A stretch of 64,000 nt of DNA from Niastella sp. OAS944 (GTDB lineage: Bacteria > Bacteroidota > Bacteroidia > Chitinophagales > Chitinophagaceae). The notes under the pieces are model-generated. The model saw nothing but the letters and a program-made list of their open reading frames with translations. It did not search any database and had not been told where the DNA came from. The DNA lies in NCBI GenBank assembly GCA_024809215.1, contig JANUBW010000005.1:310001-374000 (forward strand), in the 5' to 3' direction. The translations under genes and the position numbers were made by a program. The number at the start of each line of letters is the position of its first letter. Position 1 is the stretch's first letter. Below are positions 62,240 to 64,000 of this stretch, piece after piece.

Positions 62240-63985
62240 ATGGGGGATCTTCAGGTAAAAAAAAATCCAAAGCAGTATGATGCCATCATCATTGGCTCTG
62301 GCGCCGGAGGCGGCATGGCAGCTTATGTACTGGCAAATGCTGGTTTGAAAGTATGTTTGATTGAGGCAGGACCTATGTATGACCCAAGGACCAATGTAAC
62401 CCAGTTAAAAAATCCGTGGGAATCACCCCGACGTGGCGCCAGCACCAAGTTCAGGCCATTTGGTGATTTTGATGCCTGCTACTGGGGCTGGGAAATTGAT
62501 GGCGAGCCGTACACACACGCCGAAAATACCAAATGGGAATGGTGGCGCGCCCGCATGATCGGCGGTCGAACCAATCACTGGGGCCGTATTTCATTACGCT
62601 TCGGCCCTAAAGACTTTAAACGCCGCAGTATCGACGGCCTGGGTGATGACTGGCCAATTGGCTATGAAGACATAAAACCTTATTACGATAGAGTTGATAA
62701 ACTCATTGGCGTGTTTGGTTCAAATGAAGGTTTGGAGAATGATCCCGATGGCATTTTCCTTCCTCCGCCCAAACCCCGCCTCCATGAGCTTATGATCAAA
62801 AAGGCAGCAACCGGCATTGGTATTCCCGTGATCCCTTCCCGCCTGTCGATCCTTACTAAAAAGATCAACGACTCACGCGGCGAATGTATCTTCTGCGGAC
62901 AATGTAACCGCGCCTGCTCTTATGCTTATGCCGACTTCTCTTCCTCATCGGTATTGGTAAAGCCTGCCATTGAAACCGGTAATGTTGATGTTATCACCAA
63001 CGCCATGGCGCGTGAGGTACTTACTAATAAAGAAGGATTGGCAACCGGCGTATCGTATGTTAACAAGAGCGATATGCAGGAGTACCAGGTGGTGGGCCGC
63101 ACAGTGATACTGGCTGCCAGCGCCTGTGAATCGGCCCGCCTGTTACTGAACTCAAAATCGGCCCGCTATCCAAACGGTCTGGCCAACAACAGCGGCGTAG
63201 TAGGTAAATACCTGCACGATTCAACCGGTGCCGATATGGGTGGTGTTATTCCCGAACTGTTCGATCGCAAACGCTATAATGAAGATGGTGTTGGCGGCGC
63301 ACACATTTATACACCATGGTGGGGCGATAATAAAAAGCTCGATTTTCCACGTGGTTATCATATTGAATACTGGGGCGGTTTTGGCCAGCCTGCTTATGGT
63401 TTTGGCGGCGGGGTACAACATATGAATGGCCGCTTTGCCGTAAAAGGACATGAAAAACAACCCGGTGGTTATGGCAAATCTTTGAAAGAAGATTACCGCT
63501 ACTTCTATGGAGCCCGTGTTGGTATGGCCGGTCGCGGTGAAGCCATTGCCGTTGAAAGCAACTATTGCGAAATAGATCCTAAAGTGGTTGATAAATACGG
63601 TATCCCTGTTCTGCGTTTCAATGTAAAGCCAACTGAGCATGAAATAAACCAGGCTAAACACATGAAGGAAACCTTCAGGGAGATCATGCATGAAATGGGC
63701 GCCATTATCACTTATGGCGATAACGATGATGCAAGCAATAATTATGGTTTGCATGCTCCGGGTAATATCATTCACGAGGCCGGCACCGTTCGAATGGGTA
63801 ACGATCCCAAACGTTCGGCACTGAACAAATTCAACCAGGCCCACGAGTGCAAAAACCTGTTTTGTGTAGATGGCGGAGCGTTTGTATCGCAGGCCGATAA
63901 AAACATCACCTGGACCATCCTCGCACTTTCTATGCGTGCTTCAGAATATATTATAGACGAGATGAAGAAGAGGAATATTAGTTAA
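62240..63985 (+). CDS. GMC family oxidoreductase with a cysteine cluster
   Basis: 581 residues. N-terminal FAD fold (IIIGSGAGGGMAAYVLANAG, then a glutamate in LIEAGP), the RMIGGRTNHWGRIS segment and the C-terminal LFCVDGGAFVSQADKNITWT with HEAGTVRMG before it, which are GMC-family landmarks. Near residue 216 the motif CIFCGQCNRAC has the spacing of cysteines reported to hold a 3Fe-4S cluster in some FAD-dependent glucose dehydrogenases; whether it binds a cluster here is inference. It may oxidise a sugar or alcohol with a membrane or cytochrome electron acceptor. No small or cytochrome subunit is seen in the window, but the gene ends 15 bp before the right edge. Confidence 0.88.
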   Translation: MGDLQVKKNPKQYDAIIIGSGAGGGMAAYVLANAGLKVCLIEAGPMYDPRTNVTQLKNPWESPRRGASTKFRPFGDFDACYWGWEIDGEPYTHAENTKWEWWRARMIGGRTNHWGRISLRFGPKDFKRRSIDGLGDDWPIGYEDIKPYYDRVDKLIGVFGSNEGLENDPDGIFLPPPKPRLHELMIKKAATGIGIPVIPSRLSILTKKINDSRGECIFCGQCNRACSYAYADFSSSSVLVKPAIETGNVDVITNAMAREVLTNKEGLATGVSYVNKSDMQEYQVVGRTVILAASACESARLLLNSKSARYPNGLANNSGVVGKYLHDSTGADMGGVIPELFDRKRYNEDGVGGAHIYTPWWGDNKKLDFPRGYHIEYWGGFGQPAYGFGGGVQHMNGRFAVKGHEKQPGGYGKSLKEDYRYFYGARVGMAGRGEAIAVESNYCEIDPKVVDKYGIPVLRFNVKPTEHEINQAKHMKETFREIMHEMGAIITYGDNDDASNNYGLHAPGNIIHEAGTVRMGNDPKRSALNKFNQAHECKNLFCVDGGAFVSQADKNITWTILALSMRASEYIIDEMKKRNIS

Positions 63986-64000
63986 CTGGTTAACAAGGGA

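Overview
The window looks like chromosomal DNA of a Bacteroidota bacterium, most likely a Chitinophagaceae member (Chitinophaga/Niastella-like). The basis is family content (a T6SS subtype iii gene set, a sigma/FecR/TonB-receptor cassette with an STN domain, a DUF4295 gene beside L33/L28, a DUF5686 protein), promoters that fit the Bacteroidota TAnnTTTG -7 box, few Shine-Dalgarno sequences, and AT-rich intergenic inverted repeats. The genus is inference.

Layout. 0-3.7 kb: minus-strand hydroxyproline catabolic operon (2-oxoglutarate-semialdehyde dehydrogenase, 4-hydroxyproline epimerase, FAD D-amino-acid dehydrogenase cut by the window edge). 4.0-4.3 kb: an orphan promoter/terminator pair that may mark a short transcript. 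4.4-8.6 kb: rimO, a small outer-membrane-type protein, ftsY, DUF4295, rpmG and rpmB. 9.3-13.4 kb: ppk1-ppx and panB. 13.5-17.4 kb: small secreted, membrane and split-barrel proteins.

17.5-47.3 kb: one large type VI secretion locus of the Bacteroidota class (T6SSiii). It holds sheath (tssB, tssC), ClpV, baseplate (tssE, tssF, tssG, tssK), subtype-iii membrane components (tssN, tssO and a PKD protein that is probably TssP), two Hcp genes, VgrG and a divergent NlpC/P60 lipoprotein. Downstream of vgrG come two unrecognised genes (one TPR-like) that may load effectors. Then come two PAAR-Rhs effectors with near-identical bodies and unrelated toxin tips: a zinc deaminase-like tip followed by two SUKH-type immunity genes, and a nucleotidyltransferase-like tip followed by two unrecognised small genes. 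A DUF2235-like (Tle1-type) hydrolase lies at the other end. No tssJ, tssL or tssM is present, as expected for subtype iii; I see no large TssR-like gene.

47.3-47.9 kb: an array of about 27 units in strict 21-bp register. 48-54.2 kb: LysE exporter, DUF5686 outer-membrane protein whose start codon lies in a 15-bp perfect hairpin, KirBac-type channel, DUF218 protein and purU. 54.3-59.1 kb: ECF sigma, FecR and TonB-dependent receptor without a SusD partner. 59.9-64 kb: a solo AraC-type DNA-binding domain, an 84-residue protein and a GMC oxidoreductase with a cysteine cluster.

Many intergenic gaps hold families of short phrase-like repeats, often arranged as long imperfect inverted repeats.
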